A DNA stretch of 34,627 nucleotides, from the NCBI RefSeq assembly GCF_032075065.1, contig NZ_DAMAZC010000022.1, positions 1 through 34,627 on the forward strand. The letters run 5' to 3'. The DNA is from Atlantibacter sp032075065. Its GTDB lineage: Bacteria; Pseudomonadota; Gammaproteobacteria; Enterobacterales; Enterobacteriaceae. Under the pieces are notes generated by a model. The model saw nothing but the letters and a program-made list of their open reading frames with translations, ran no database searches and was not told the DNA's origin. The number at the start of each line of letters is the position of its first letter. Position 1 is the stretch's first letter. Shown piece by piece: positions 16,176 through 24,111 of the stretch. Both the position numbers and the translations under genes were made by a program.

Positions 16176-18026
16176 TTAAACCTCGTCGACGGAGTGGCCT
16201 TTCAGCGCCTGGCGCACGGAGGCGTCCATACGGCGAGCGGCAAACTCCTGGGTCTGTTTATCTACGTTTTTAATCGCGTTTTCAATGGCGTCAACGTCAT
16301 CGCCTTGCGCCGCCTGCGCCAGAACGGCAGCGGCCTCATCGATAACCTGACGCTCTGCGGCGCTGAGCAGCGCGGCATCGGTCGCCAGCGCGCCCGCGAG
16401 GCTTTCCAGCACCCGGGCGGCTTCCACTTTTTGTTCCGCCAGCATACGCGCTTTAACGTCCTGCTCGGCGAAACTCATTGAATCTTTAATCATGGTGGCG
16501 ATTTCATCGTCGGTCAGCCCGTAGGACGGTTTGACCTGAATCGAGGCTTCCACACCAGTGGATTTTTCCATCGCGGAGACGCTCAGCAGACCGTCGGCAT
16601 CCACCTGGAAGGTGACGCGGATATGCGCCCCGCCCGCCGGCATCGCCGGGATGCCGCGCAGCGCGAAGCGCGCCAGCGAACGGCAATCCTGAACCAGTTC
16701 GCGCTCGCCCTGCATCACATGGATCGACATGGCGGTTTGCCCGTCTTTAAAGGTGGTGAACTCCTGGGCGCGGGCCACCGGAATGGTGGTGTTGCGCGGG
16801 ATGACTTTCTCCACCAGGCCGCCCATGGTTTCCAGACCCAGCGACAGCGGGATCACGTCCAGCAACAGCATTTCGCTGTCAGGCTTGTTGCCCACCAGGA
16901 TATCGGCCTGCACCGCTGCGCCAATCGCTACCACTTTGTCCGGGTCGATGGATGTCAGCGGCGTGCGGCCAAAGAATTCGCCCACGCGCTCGCGCACCAG
17001 CGGAACGCGGGTCGATCCGCCGACCATCACCACGTCTAACACTTCGCTCGCCTCAACGCCCGCGTCTTTCAGAGCGCGGCGGCAAGCCAGCAGAGTGCGC
17101 TTGACCAGCGGCGCGATCAGCGCATCGAACTGCGCGCGGGTTACGTTGCCCTGCCAGCCGCCGACATTGACGGCCACGCTGTCGGCATCGCTCAGGGCGA
17201 TTTTGGCGGCGATAGCGACGTCCAGCAGTTCACGTTGCAGACGGTTGTCGCTACGATCGCTGAAGCCAGCCTGCTCGCGCAGCCAGTCGGCTAACAAATG
17301 GTCGAAGTCGTCGCCGCCCAGCGCTGAATCGCCGCCGGTGGAGAGCACTTCAAACACGCCGCGGCTCAGACGCAACACGGAAATATCAAAGGTGCCGCCG
17401 CCGAGATCGTACACGGCGATCACGCCTTCCTGGCCGGAATCGAGGCCGTAGGCAATCGCCGCTGCGGTCGGTTCATTCAGCAGACGCAGCACGTGCAGGC
17501 CCGCCAGACGCGCGGCGTCTTTGGTGCCCTGACGCTGGGCGTCGTCAAAGTAAGCCGGAACGGTGATCACCACGCCGTCCAGATCGCCTGCCAGCGCTTC
17601 ACTGGCGCGTGCGGCCAGCGCTTTCAGGATATCGGCGGAGACGCGGATCGGGTTCAGCAGGCCAGCCGGGGTATCAATTTGCGGCAGGCCGTTGGCGCTG
17701 GGCTGCAAATTATACGGAAGATGGGGGTAACGCGCCTGGATATCGGCAAGTGAGCGGCCCATCAGCCGTTTTACCGAGCTGATGGTGTTCACCGGATCGG
17801 CGGCCGCCATGGCGCGCGCGTCGAAGCCAATCGTCTGGCCCGACGCCTGATAGTTCACCACGGATGGCAGCAAGTGACGCCCCTGGTGGTCCGGCAGAGT
17901 TTCCGCCTGACCGCTGCGTACTGTGGCGACCAGGGAATTGGTGGTGCCTAAGTCGATGCCTGCCGCCAGTCTGCGCTGGTGCGGCGCGGCGCTCAGCCCA
18001 GGCTCGCTAATTTGTAATAAGGCCAT
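16176..18026 (-). CDS. hscA: Hsp70-type chaperone HscA, specialised for IscU
   Basis: HscA binds the LPPVK loop of holo-IscU and, in an ATP cycle stimulated by HscB, helps release the cluster to acceptor proteins. The 616 residues equal the E. coli length. The N-terminal nucleotide-binding domain (about 20-385) shows the Hsp70 phosphate-binding segments AAGIDLGTTNSLVATV, AVYDLGGGTFDISVLRL and VVMVGGSTRVPLVRERV. The substrate-binding domain follows (about 390-616, beginning LLLDVIPLSLGLETMGG). The LL-containing interdomain linker is present. It is 15 bases downstream of hscB and touches fdx, all within the isc operon. Confidence 0.98.
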   Translation of the reverse strand: MALLQISEPGLSAAPHQRRLAAGIDLGTTNSLVATVRSGQAETLPDHQGRHLLPSVVNYQASGQTIGFDARAMAAADPVNTISSVKRLMGRSLADIQARYPHLPYNLQPSANGLPQIDTPAGLLNPIRVSADILKALAARASEALAGDLDGVVITVPAYFDDAQRQGTKDAARLAGLHVLRLLNEPTAAAIAYGLDSGQEGVIAVYDLGGGTFDISVLRLSRGVFEVLSTGGDSALGGDDFDHLLADWLREQAGFSDRSDNRLQRELLDVAIAAKIALSDADSVAVNVGGWQGNVTRAQFDALIAPLVKRTLLACRRALKDAGVEASEVLDVVMVGGSTRVPLVRERVGEFFGRTPLTSIDPDKVVAIGAAVQADILVGNKPDSEMLLLDVIPLSLGLETMGGLVEKVIPRNTTIPVARAQEFTTFKDGQTAMSIHVMQGERELVQDCRSLARFALRGIPAMPAGGAHIRVTFQVDADGLLSVSAMEKSTGVEASIQVKPSYGLTDDEIATMIKDSMSFAEQDVKARMLAEQKVEAARVLESLAGALATDAALLSAAERQVIDEAAAVLAQAAQGDDVDAIENAIKNVDKQTQEFAARRMDASVRQALKGHSVDEV

Positions 18027-18041
18027 GTTTAGCTTCCAGAA

Positions 18042-18557
18042 TTAAAAACCAAGCAGCTTTTCTTCGAGTTGTTCTGTCTGGTGCTGCAATTTATCAAGAA
18101 AACGGAGTTTGCGAACGGTATCCGCCGCCTTTTCCCACGCCTGGTTGTCCAGCTCCTCCACCATTTGCTGATGGCGCGCACGGTACAGCGCCTGAATGCG
18201 CGTGGTAAAACCCGCCAGACGGTTTTCATCGCCGGCGCGTTCAATCTCGTCGAGCTCTTCACGCAGCTCCAGTTGCTCCATCAAAAACGCGGTATCGCGC
18301 ACCGTGTGCTGTTCATTGGCCAGATCGAAACCGTGCAGCGAAAGCATGTATTCGGCGCGATTAAGTGGATGGCGCAGCGTTTGCCAGGCCTGATTGATGG
18401 TCGCGGATTGCTGGAGCGCGGCCAGTTGATCGGCCTGAGGGTGGCTGGCGAATTTATCGGGATGGAACTGGCGTTGCAGATCCTGGTAGCGCGCTGACAG
18501 AGAAGTCATATCAATCGCGTAGCTAACCGGCAAACCAAAGAGGGTGAAGTAATCCAT
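18042..18557 (-). CDS. hscB: J-domain co-chaperone HscB
   Basis: HscB delivers IscU to HscA and stimulates HscA ATPase activity. The start chosen is the ATG at 18555-18557 (MDYFTLFGLP), giving 171 residues as in E. coli; a further upstream ATG (18599) adds 14 residues with no family match. The J domain (about 1-75) has the diagnostic HPD at residues 32-34 (RQFHPDKFAS). The C-terminal three-helix domain (about 85-171, with HTVRDTAFLMEQLELREELDEIE) is the IscU-binding part. A 145-base gap containing a hairpin lies between iscA and this gene. Confidence 0.97.
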   Translation of the reverse strand: MDYFTLFGLPVSYAIDMTSLSARYQDLQRQFHPDKFASHPQADQLAALQQSATINQAWQTLRHPLNRAEYMLSLHGFDLANEQHTVRDTAFLMEQLELREELDEIERAGDENRLAGFTTRIQALYRARHQQMVEELDNQAWEKAADTVRKLRFLDKLQHQTEQLEEKLLGF

Positions 18558-18662
18558 AACGTTCTCAGGGTAATACCCACATGCGCAATAACGCGACAAC
18601 CCGGTTCAATGAACTGCCCCGGCGCGCGTTATTGAGAAAGCAGGTATGGCATGGTTTTCTAC

Positions 18663-18690
18663 CCTTCCGCGCCCAGCCGGACGCGGAAGG
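18663..18690 (-). other. Hairpin in the iscA-hscB spacer
   Basis: Perfect 9-base arms CCTTCCGCG (18663-18671) and CGCGGAAGG (18682-18690) enclose a 10-base loop. On the minus strand it falls 13 bases after the iscA stop. No T-run follows, so it is more likely an RNA stability or processing element than a full terminator, separating iscRSUA from hscBA-fdx-iscX in the transcript. Confidence 0.55.
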
Positions 18691-18702
18691 TCATTGCGGG
18701 AA

Positions 18703-19026
18703 CTACACGTTGAAGCTTTCGCCGCAGCCACACTCGTCTTTGACGTTCGGGTTGGTGAATTTAAACCCTTCGTTAAGGCCTTCTTTGACGAAATCTAACT
18801 GCGTACCATCCAGGAATTGCAGGCTCTTGCCGTCGATCACCACTTTTACGCCTTTGTCTTCGAACACGGTGTCTTCTGCCTGGGGCGCATCGACGAATTC
18901 CAGCACATACGCCATGCCGGAGCAGCCGGATGTCCGGACGCCGAGACGCAGGCCAAAACCTTTACCCCGGTTGGTCAGAAAAGTATTCACGCGCGCAGCA
19001 GCGCTTTCGCTAAGGGTAATCGACAT
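18703..19026 (-). CDS. iscA: Iron-sulfur cluster carrier IscA
   Basis: IscA is an A-type carrier that supports maturation of [4Fe-4S] proteins and binds iron or clusters. The 107 residues equal E. coli. The three conserved cysteines are Cys35 (RTSGCSGMAY) and Cys99 and Cys101 (DECGCGESF near the C-terminus). It follows iscU by 24 bases in the operon. Confidence 0.98.
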   Translation of the reverse strand: MSITLSESAAARVNTFLTNRGKGFGLRLGVRTSGCSGMAYVLEFVDAPQAEDTVFEDKGVKVVIDGKSLQFLDGTQLDFVKEGLNEGFKFTNPNVKDECGCGESFNV

Positions 19027-19050
19027 ACAACAACCTCAATTCATCAATGA

Positions 19051-19437
19051 TTATTTAGCTTCACGTTTGCTTTTGTAATCCGCAATGGCCGCTTTGATAG
19101 CGTCTTCTGCCAGGATTGAGCAGTGAATTTTAACCGGCGGCAGTTCCAGCTCCTCGGCGATATCGGTGTTCTTGATCGCCTGTGCTTCGTCCAGGCTCTT
19201 GCCTTTCACCCACTCGGTGATCAGGGAGCTGGAAGCGATGGCGGAACCGCAGCCGTAGGTTTTGAAACGCGCGTCTTCGATGATACCGTCATTGTTGACT
19301 TTAATCTGCAACTTCATGACGTCGCCACAGGCCGGCGCGCCAACCATGCCGCTGCCTACCGAGTCGTCGCTGTTGTCGAAGGAGCCGACGTTGCGCGGAT
19401 TTTCGTAATGATCGATAACTTTTTCACTGTATGCCAT
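19051..19437 (-). CDS. iscU: Iron-sulfur cluster scaffold IscU
   Basis: IscU is the scaffold on which IscS-derived sulfur and iron are assembled into [2Fe-2S] and [4Fe-4S] clusters. The 128 residues equal E. coli. Ligand cysteines are Cys37 (GAPACGDVMK), Cys63 (TYGCGSAIASS) and Cys106 (KIHCSILAED). LPPVK at 99-103 is the HscA recognition loop. It lies 28 bases downstream of iscS. Confidence 0.98.
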   Translation of the reverse strand: MAYSEKVIDHYENPRNVGSFDNSDDSVGSGMVGAPACGDVMKLQIKVNNDGIIEDARFKTYGCGSAIASSSLITEWVKGKSLDEAQAIKNTDIAEELELPPVKIHCSILAEDAIKAAIADYKSKREAK

Positions 19438-19465
19438 GTTGATGTTCTCCAGAAATCTTGTCGAA

Positions 19466-20680
19466 TTAGTGGTGCGCCCACTCGATGCTGTTCAGATCCA
19501 CGCCCTGCTTAAACATTTCCCACAGCGGAGAAAGGTCGCGCAGACGTCCAATCGATTTACGAACCAGCTCGATGGTGTAGTCGATCTCTTCGACCGTGGT
19601 GAAACGTCCCAGAGAGAAACGGATCGAGCTGTGCGCCAGTTCGTCGTTCATCCCCAGCGCGCGCAGCACATAAGACGGTTCAAGGCTTGCAGAGGTACAG
19701 GCTGAACCGGACGATACCGCCAGATCCTTGAGCGCCATAATCAGCGACTCGCCCTCAACATAGTTAAAGCTCACGTTCAGAATGGTCGGAACGCCCTGCT
19801 CCAGATCGCCATTCAGATACACTTCTTCGATATCTTTGATGCCGTTCCACAGACGCAGACGCAGACCGCGCAGGCGTTCCATCTCGCTCGCCATCTCTTC
19901 TTTGGCGATACGGTAGGCTTCGCCCATACCGACGATCTGGTGAACCGGCAGCGTACCGGAACGCATGCCGCGCTCGTGACCGCCGCCGTGCATTTGCGCT
20001 TCAATACGGATACGCGGTTTACGACGCACGTACAGGCCGCCGATGCCTTTCGGACCGTAGATTTTATGGCCGGAAAAGGACATCAGATCGACTTTCAGCT
20101 TGCTCAGGTCGATAGGCAGTTTGCCCACGCTCTGGGTGGCGTCTACGTGGAAAATAATCCCACGCGCACGGCACAGTTCGCCGATGGTGTCGATATCCTG
20201 CACCACGCCGATTTCGTTGTTCACGTGCATGATGGAAACCAGGATGGTGTCGTCACGCATCGCGGCTTCAAGCGCTTTAAGGTCGATAATGCCGTTGCTC
20301 TGCGGAGACAGATAGGTCACCTCGAAGCCTTCACGCTCAAGCTGACGGCAGGTATCCAGCACCGCTTTGTGTTCGGTTTTGCAGGTGATGATGTGCTTGC
20401 CTTTTTTCTGATAGAAGTTGGCCGCACCTTTGATCGCCAGGTTGTCGGATTCGGTCGCGCCGGAGGTGAAAACAATTTCACGCGGGTCCGCGCCCAGCAG
20501 GTCTGCAATGTGATTGCGGGCGACGTCTACCGCCTCTTCCGCCTGCCAGCCGAAACGGTGTGAACGGGACGCCGGGTTACCGAAGATCCCATCCATAGTC
20601 ATATGTTGCAGCATTTTCTCGGCGACGCGCGGGTCTACCGGCGTAGTCGCAGAGTAGTCGAGGTAAATCGGTAATTTCAT
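19466..20680 (-). CDS. iscS: Cysteine desulfurase IscS
   Basis: IscS is the PLP enzyme that takes sulfur from L-cysteine as a persulfide and passes it to IscU, TusA, ThiI and others. The 404 residues equal E. coli. The PLP lysine corresponds to Lys206 in SFSGHKIYGPKG. The persulfide cysteine corresponds to Cys328 in SSGSACTSASLEPSY. The extended C-terminus SPLWEMFKQGVDLNSIEWAHH is the IscU-docking end. The upstream 118-base spacer from iscR is strongly structured. The ribosome-binding site is the GGAG about 12 bases before the ATG, the region where the small RNA RyhB pairs in E. coli. Confidence 0.98.
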   Translation of the reverse strand: MKLPIYLDYSATTPVDPRVAEKMLQHMTMDGIFGNPASRSHRFGWQAEEAVDVARNHIADLLGADPREIVFTSGATESDNLAIKGAANFYQKKGKHIITCKTEHKAVLDTCRQLEREGFEVTYLSPQSNGIIDLKALEAAMRDDTILVSIMHVNNEIGVVQDIDTIGELCRARGIIFHVDATQSVGKLPIDLSKLKVDLMSFSGHKIYGPKGIGGLYVRRKPRIRIEAQMHGGGHERGMRSGTLPVHQIVGMGEAYRIAKEEMASEMERLRGLRLRLWNGIKDIEEVYLNGDLEQGVPTILNVSFNYVEGESLIMALKDLAVSSGSACTSASLEPSYVLRALGMNDELAHSSIRFSLGRFTTVEEIDYTIELVRKSIGRLRDLSPLWEMFKQGVDLNSIEWAHH

Positions 20681-20712
20681 TGCTCTTAAGCTCCGTACAT
20701 CTCAAATGCTCT

Positions 20713-20780
20713 GAATCAGGCAACCGGCGGGATGTATGCCGAAGGCGGCAGGGGGAAATGAATCCACCCTGGCCTGATTC
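20713..20780 (-). promoter_or_regulatory. Structured iscR-iscS intergenic RNA
   Basis: Perfect 9-base arms GAATCAGGC (20713-20721) and GCCTGATTC (20772-20780) enclose almost the whole spacer. Inside is a second hairpin, TGCCG / CGGCA (20737-20741 with 20746-20750). In E. coli a structure in this spacer is reported to protect the iscR part of the mRNA when RyhB triggers decay of iscSUA. The same role here is inferred from position and fold. Confidence 0.65.
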
Positions 20781-20798
20781 CGATAAAACTTTTTTTAG

Positions 20799-21287
20799 TT
20801 ATGCGCGCAGTTTTACGTTAATTGCATCCTGTGCGCGGGCCGGACGATGCGCTTCGGTATGTTGCCGGCCTGACACGTCGAGTACTTCCTGGTTGTTAAC
20901 CAGTTCACCCAAAGTAATGTTGTTCAGAAAATCAGTCAGACGATCGCTCAGGTCGCGCCACAGTGCGTGTGTTAAGCACTTGTCGCCGCCCTGACAGCCG
21001 CCTTTGCCCTGACAACGGGTCGCGTCAACCGACTCGTCAACAGCACTGATCACTTCACCTACCGCGATGGCGCTGGGATCTTTACCTAACAGGTAACCGC
21101 CGCCTGGACCACGCACGCTCGACACCAGTCCGTTTTTGCGCAGACGGGAGAAGAGTTGCTCCAGATAGGAGAGTGAAATACCCTGTCGTTCTGAGATATC
21201 AGCCAACGGTACCGGACCCGCTTCGGAGTTAAGTGCAACGTCCAGCATTGCGGTCACGGCATAACGCCCTTTTGATGTCAGTCTCAT
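20799..21287 (-). CDS. iscR: Rrf2-family Fe-S regulator IscR
   Basis: IscR senses the Fe-S cluster supply. With its [2Fe-2S] cluster it represses the isc operon at type 1 sites; cluster-free it acts at type 2 sites such as suf. The 162 residues equal E. coli. The winged helix-turn-helix covers about 1-65 (MRLTSKGRYAVTAMLDVAL; ISLSYLEQLFSRLRKNGLV). The atypical cluster ligands are all present: Cys92, Cys98, Cys104 and His107 (CQGKGGCQGGDKCLTH). It is first in the operon, with two type-1-like operators upstream. Confidence 0.98.
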   Translation of the reverse strand: MRLTSKGRYAVTAMLDVALNSEAGPVPLADISERQGISLSYLEQLFSRLRKNGLVSSVRGPGGGYLLGKDPSAIAVGEVISAVDESVDATRCQGKGGCQGGDKCLTHALWRDLSDRLTDFLNNITLGELVNNQEVLDVSGRQHTEAHRPARAQDAINVKLRA

Positions 21288-21348
21288 GTCTTACTTAACC
21301 TCAACGTCGCCCCTCGAAGCGGGGGTGTTTATTTGTAAAGTGGGGTGT

Positions 21349-21396
21349 TGCATAGCAGGCGCAAGTCTGACATTCCTGAGTAAATTGGTCAACTAT
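21349..21396 (-). promoter_or_regulatory. isc promoter region with IscR type 1 site A
   Basis: On the minus strand 21372-21396 reads ATAGTTGACC-AATTT-ACTCAGGAAT, close to the type 1 consensus (ATA at one end, GAC and CT half-site cores, near-palindromic over 25 bases). Downstream, TGC followed by TATGCA (21349-21357) resembles an extended -10 about 60 bases before the iscR ATG. The site lies across the expected -35 region, fitting repression by holo-IscR. Confidence 0.75.
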
Positions 21397-21397
21397 T

Positions 21398-21422
21398 TAC
21401 CCTAGTAATTTACTCAAGTATT
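21398..21422 (-). promoter_or_regulatory. IscR type 1 site B, overlapping the end of trmJ
   Basis: On the minus strand 21398-21422 reads AATACTTGAG-TAAAT-TACTAGGGTA, matching most positions of the type 1 motif. It is spaced one base from site A. Its distal half includes the trmJ stop codon (21414-21416) and last codons. Confidence 0.7.
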
Positions 21423-22157
21423 CGGGTCTTTTTTATGCGTACTGTCAATGGACGCCAGCATGCCGCGCAAGATGTTAAGTTCCTGACTTTCCGGGCGTGC
21501 GCGGGTAAACAGGCGGCGTAATTTGTTCATCACCTGGCCGGGATGGTTGGCGCGAATAAAGCCGGTGTTGAGCAATACCTGCTCCAGATGACCGTAGAAA
21601 CGCTCTAAATCATCCACCAGCGGATATGGCGCTTCTTCGCTTTCAACCGCTGCGGTTTGCTGCTGTTCCGCCGCCAGCCAGGCCATCCGCACTTCATAGG
21701 CGATCACCTGCACCGCCATCGCCAGGTTCAGCGAGCTGTATTCCGGATTAGCGGCAATCGCCACGTGATAATGGCACTTTTGCAGCTCGTCGTTAGTTAA
21801 ACCGACGCGCTCGCGGCCAAACACCAGCGCGACCGGGGCGTGAGCGGCTTCAGAAACGCTTTTCAGACCGCATTCGCGCGGATCGAGCATTGGCCACGGC
21901 AGCGTGCGGGAACGGGCGCTGGTGCCAACCACCAGGCTACAGCCGGATAACGCTTCATCGAGCGTGTCAACAATAGTGGCGTTGCCGATCACATCGCTGG
22001 CACCGGCCGCAAGAGCGATGGCCTGGGAATCGGGTTTTACCAGCGGGTTAACCAGCCAGAGATTGGTAAGGCCCATGGTTTTCATGGCGCGGGCGACAGA
22101 GCCCATGTTGCCGGTGTGAGAGGTCTCCACCAGCACGATACGAATGTTTTGCAGCAT
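21414..22157 (-). CDS. trmJ: tRNA (cytidine/uridine-32-2'-O-)-methyltransferase TrmJ
   Basis: TrmJ is a SpoU/TrmH-type SPOUT methyltransferase that 2'-O-methylates position 32 in the anticodon loop of several tRNAs. The chosen ATG at 22155-22157 (MLQNIRIVLVETSHTGNMGS) gives 247 residues, against 246 in E. coli; an ATG five codons earlier has no family support. SPOUT-fold motifs are visible: HTGNMGSVARAMKTMGL (motif 1), ALVFGRERVGLTNDEL (motif 2) and YSSLNLAMAVQVIAYEV (motif 3, the knot). The start lies in a possible hairpin (arms GATAGC/GACA and TGTC/GCTATG, about 22153-22196 on the minus strand) and its ribosome-binding site is weak. It is divergent from suhB. Confidence 0.97.
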   Translation of the reverse strand: MLQNIRIVLVETSHTGNMGSVARAMKTMGLTNLWLVNPLVKPDSQAIALAAGASDVIGNATIVDTLDEALSGCSLVVGTSARSRTLPWPMLDPRECGLKSVSEAAHAPVALVFGRERVGLTNDELQKCHYHVAIAANPEYSSLNLAMAVQVIAYEVRMAWLAAEQQQTAAVESEEAPYPLVDDLERFYGHLEQVLLNTGFIRANHPGQVMNKLRRLFTRARPESQELNILRGMLASIDSTHKKDPNT

Positions 22158-22204
22158 AGCGAACCGACACAATTTAATAATATGTCGCTATCCTATCATA
22201 AACC

Positions 22205-22234
22205 TGAGACATAATCCGATCTCCCTGCTATACT
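22205..22234 (+). promoter_or_regulatory. Probable suhB promoter
   Basis: TATACT (22229-22234) is a good -10 box, followed by a GC-rich TGCGCGCC discriminator. The -35 is poor (TGAGAC, 22205-22210, spacing 18). It lies about 45 bases before the suhB ATG. Confidence 0.55.
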
Positions 22235-22279
22235 GCGCGCCGATTTCCCCGTTCTTTAACATCCAGTGAGAGATACCTG

Positions 22280-23083
22280 ATGCATCCGATGCTCAACATC
22301 GCCGTGCGTGCTGCGCGCAAGGCCGGAAACTTTATCGCCAAAAACTACGAAACGCCGGACGCCGTAGAAACCAGCCAGAAAGGCAGCAACGATTTTGTGA
22401 CTAACGTGGATAAAGGCGCAGAGCGCATTATCATCGACACCATCCGTCAGTCTTACCCGCAACACACCATCATTACCGAAGAAAGCGGCGAACACGAAGG
22501 CACCGACCAGGATGTACAATGGGTTATCGATCCGCTGGATGGCACCACCAACTTCGTTAAACGCCTCCCCCATTTTTCCGTTTCCATCGCTGTACGCGTG
22601 AAAGGCCGTACTGAAGTGGCTGTGGTTTACGATCCGATGCGCAACGAACTGTTCACCGCAACCCGCGGCCAGGGCGCACAGCTCAACGGGTATCGTTTGC
22701 GCGGCAGCAATGCACGCGATCTGGATGGCACCATTCTGGCAACCGGCTTCCCGTTCAAAGCCAAGCAGCACTCCGCCACCTATATCAATATCGTAGGCAA
22801 ACTGTTTACCCAGTGCGCCGACTTCCGCCGCACCGGTTCCGCTGCGCTGGACCTGGCCTATGTGGCTGCTGGCCGCGTTGATGGTTTCTTCGAAATCAAC
22901 CTGAAGCCGTGGGACTTCGCCGGCGGCGAATTGCTGGTGCGTGAAGCGGGCGGTCTGGTTTGTGATTTCACCGGCGGCCACAACTACATCATGACCGGCA
23001 ACCTGGTCGCGGGTAACCCGCGCGTGGTAAAAGCCATGCTGGCTACCATGCGTGAAGAACTGAGCGACGCCCTGAAGCGTTAA
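22280..23083 (+). CDS. suhB: Inositol-1-monophosphatase / transcription factor SuhB
   Basis: SuhB is a Mg-dependent, Li-sensitive phosphatase of the inositol monophosphatase family. In E. coli it also joins the rRNA antitermination complex with NusA, NusB, NusE and NusG. The 267 residues equal E. coli. Metal-binding motifs are EES (67-69), DPLDGTTN (84-91) and the C-terminal WDFAGGELLVREAGG. The ATG follows GTGAGAGA. It is divergent from trmJ and ends at a strong bidirectional terminator shared with the zevB-like gene. Confidence 0.98.
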   Translation: MHPMLNIAVRAARKAGNFIAKNYETPDAVETSQKGSNDFVTNVDKGAERIIIDTIRQSYPQHTIITEESGEHEGTDQDVQWVIDPLDGTTNFVKRLPHFSVSIAVRVKGRTEVAVVYDPMRNELFTATRGQGAQLNGYRLRGSNARDLDGTILATGFPFKAKQHSATYINIVGKLFTQCADFRRTGSAALDLAYVAAGRVDGFFEINLKPWDFAGGELLVREAGGLVCDFTGGHNYIMTGNLVAGNPRVVKAMLATMREELSDALKR

Positions 23084-23097
23084 TCTGTTTGCCGAAT

Positions 23098-23133
23098 AAA
23101 AACTGCCCTGTCTCGACAGGGCAGTTTTGTTTA
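23098..23133 (+). terminator. Bidirectional terminator between suhB and the zevB-like gene
   Basis: An 11-base-pair perfect stem AACTGCCCTGT / ACAGGGCAGTT (23101-23111 with 23116-23126) has a CTCG loop. TTTTGTTT follows on the plus strand, and TTTTTATT on the minus strand, so it can serve both convergent genes. Confidence 0.88.
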
Positions 23134-24111
23134 GAAGGGCCGGAGTCCGCCGCCCGGCGGCTGGGCGCTGAGCCACATAATCACTGCCGCCAGAATCAGG
23201 ATCGCCCCGCCCGCTAACGCCAGCGTTGTCCAGCCCACCTGTCGCCACAGCGCGGGCGTTTTATCGCCGCTTAGCCGGATTGCCAGGGTTCGGAAGCTGT
23301 GCACCAGCAGCGCCAGCGAGGAAATGGTTAATGAGGTTCCTGCCGCCATCGCCAGCGCCGATGCAATCCCCCAGCCAAATACGCCAATCACCTTACTGAA
23401 TAGCAGCACCATAATAGCGCCGGAACAGGGGCGCATCCCCATGGAAAGAATAATCATCAGGCGCGCGCGCCAGTCATCGCCCTGCTCCAGTTGCTGCTGG
23501 GTGGGGAGATGCTGATGCGCGCAGCCGCAGTGTTCACTGTGAACGTGATGCGGGGTGAAGACGCTGAATTTGGGGCGGCGCAGTAATCCGCGCAGTCGGT
23601 TAATCGCCCGCCAGCACAGCATTACGCCCAGCACGCCCACCAGCAGGAAACTGCCCTTCTCCAGCCAGAAACTGCTCATGTGTAACTGCCGGGCGGGCAA
23701 GGCCAGCAGCGACAGCACCACGACCACCAGGCCAATCGCCACCAGCCCTTGCAGGAGCGAAGAGGCAAACGTCAGCCCTAAGCTGGACTTGAGTTTTGAC
23801 GGATGGGTCGCCAGCCAGGTGGTAATCACCACTTTACCGTGGCCCGGCCCCAGGGCATGAAGTACGCCATACACAAAGCTGAACAGCAGCAGCGCCCCGC
23901 CCGCCTGGCGGGGATTTTCCGCCACGCGTTTCAATAGCGCGCTCAGTTCCAGATTGACGCTGCGCTGCCAGAGGATGCTTTGCATCATCAGGCGCGGCCA
24001 GTACTGCCAGAGCAGCAGCCCGGCGGCGATCGCCAGCAGCAAAAACAGGCCCAGCGGCCATAGCTGTAACCAGCGTCGCGCGGGTTTCGGCGTTGAAAAC
24101 ACTACTGACAT
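23131..24111 (-). CDS. NicO/RcnA-family metal transporter, ZevB-like
   Basis: This is a polytopic inner-membrane protein of the nickel/cobalt NicO family, 326 residues. Membrane segments are visible near 16-36, 70-90, 115-140, 152-170, 225-275 and 295-315. The family signature is GVLHALGPGHGKVVITTW (about 82-99), and GMRPCSGAIMVLLFS is the second conserved motif. Between them a His/Cys-rich cytoplasmic loop, HHVHSEHCGCAHQH, is a likely metal ligand. It overlaps the upstream DUF1007 gene by 10 bases. That pairing matches ZevA-ZevB of Haemophilus influenzae, reported for zinc acquisition, while the RcnA branch exports nickel and cobalt. The metal and the direction are therefore uncertain. E. 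coli K-12 has yfhR at this position. Confidence 0.88.
   Translation of the reverse strand: MSVVFSTPKPARRWLQLWPLGLFLLLAIAAGLLLWQYWPRLMMQSILWQRSVNLELSALLKRVAENPRQAGGALLLFSFVYGVLHALGPGHGKVVITTWLATHPSKLKSSLGLTFASSLLQGLVAIGLVVVVLSLLALPARQLHMSSFWLEKGSFLLVGVLGVMLCWRAINRLRGLLRRPKFSVFTPHHVHSEHCGCAHQHLPTQQQLEQGDDWRARLMIILSMGMRPCSGAIMVLLFSKVIGVFGWGIASALAMAAGTSLTISSLALLVHSFRTLAIRLSGDKTPALWRQVGWTTLALAGGAILILAAVIMWLSAQPPGGGLRPF

Noticed and set aside
22256..23248. 330-codon open frame on the minus strand opposite suhB
   Set aside because: It covers suhB, the shared terminator and the end of the zevB-like gene, so it cannot be a normal gene. It shows no family resemblance.
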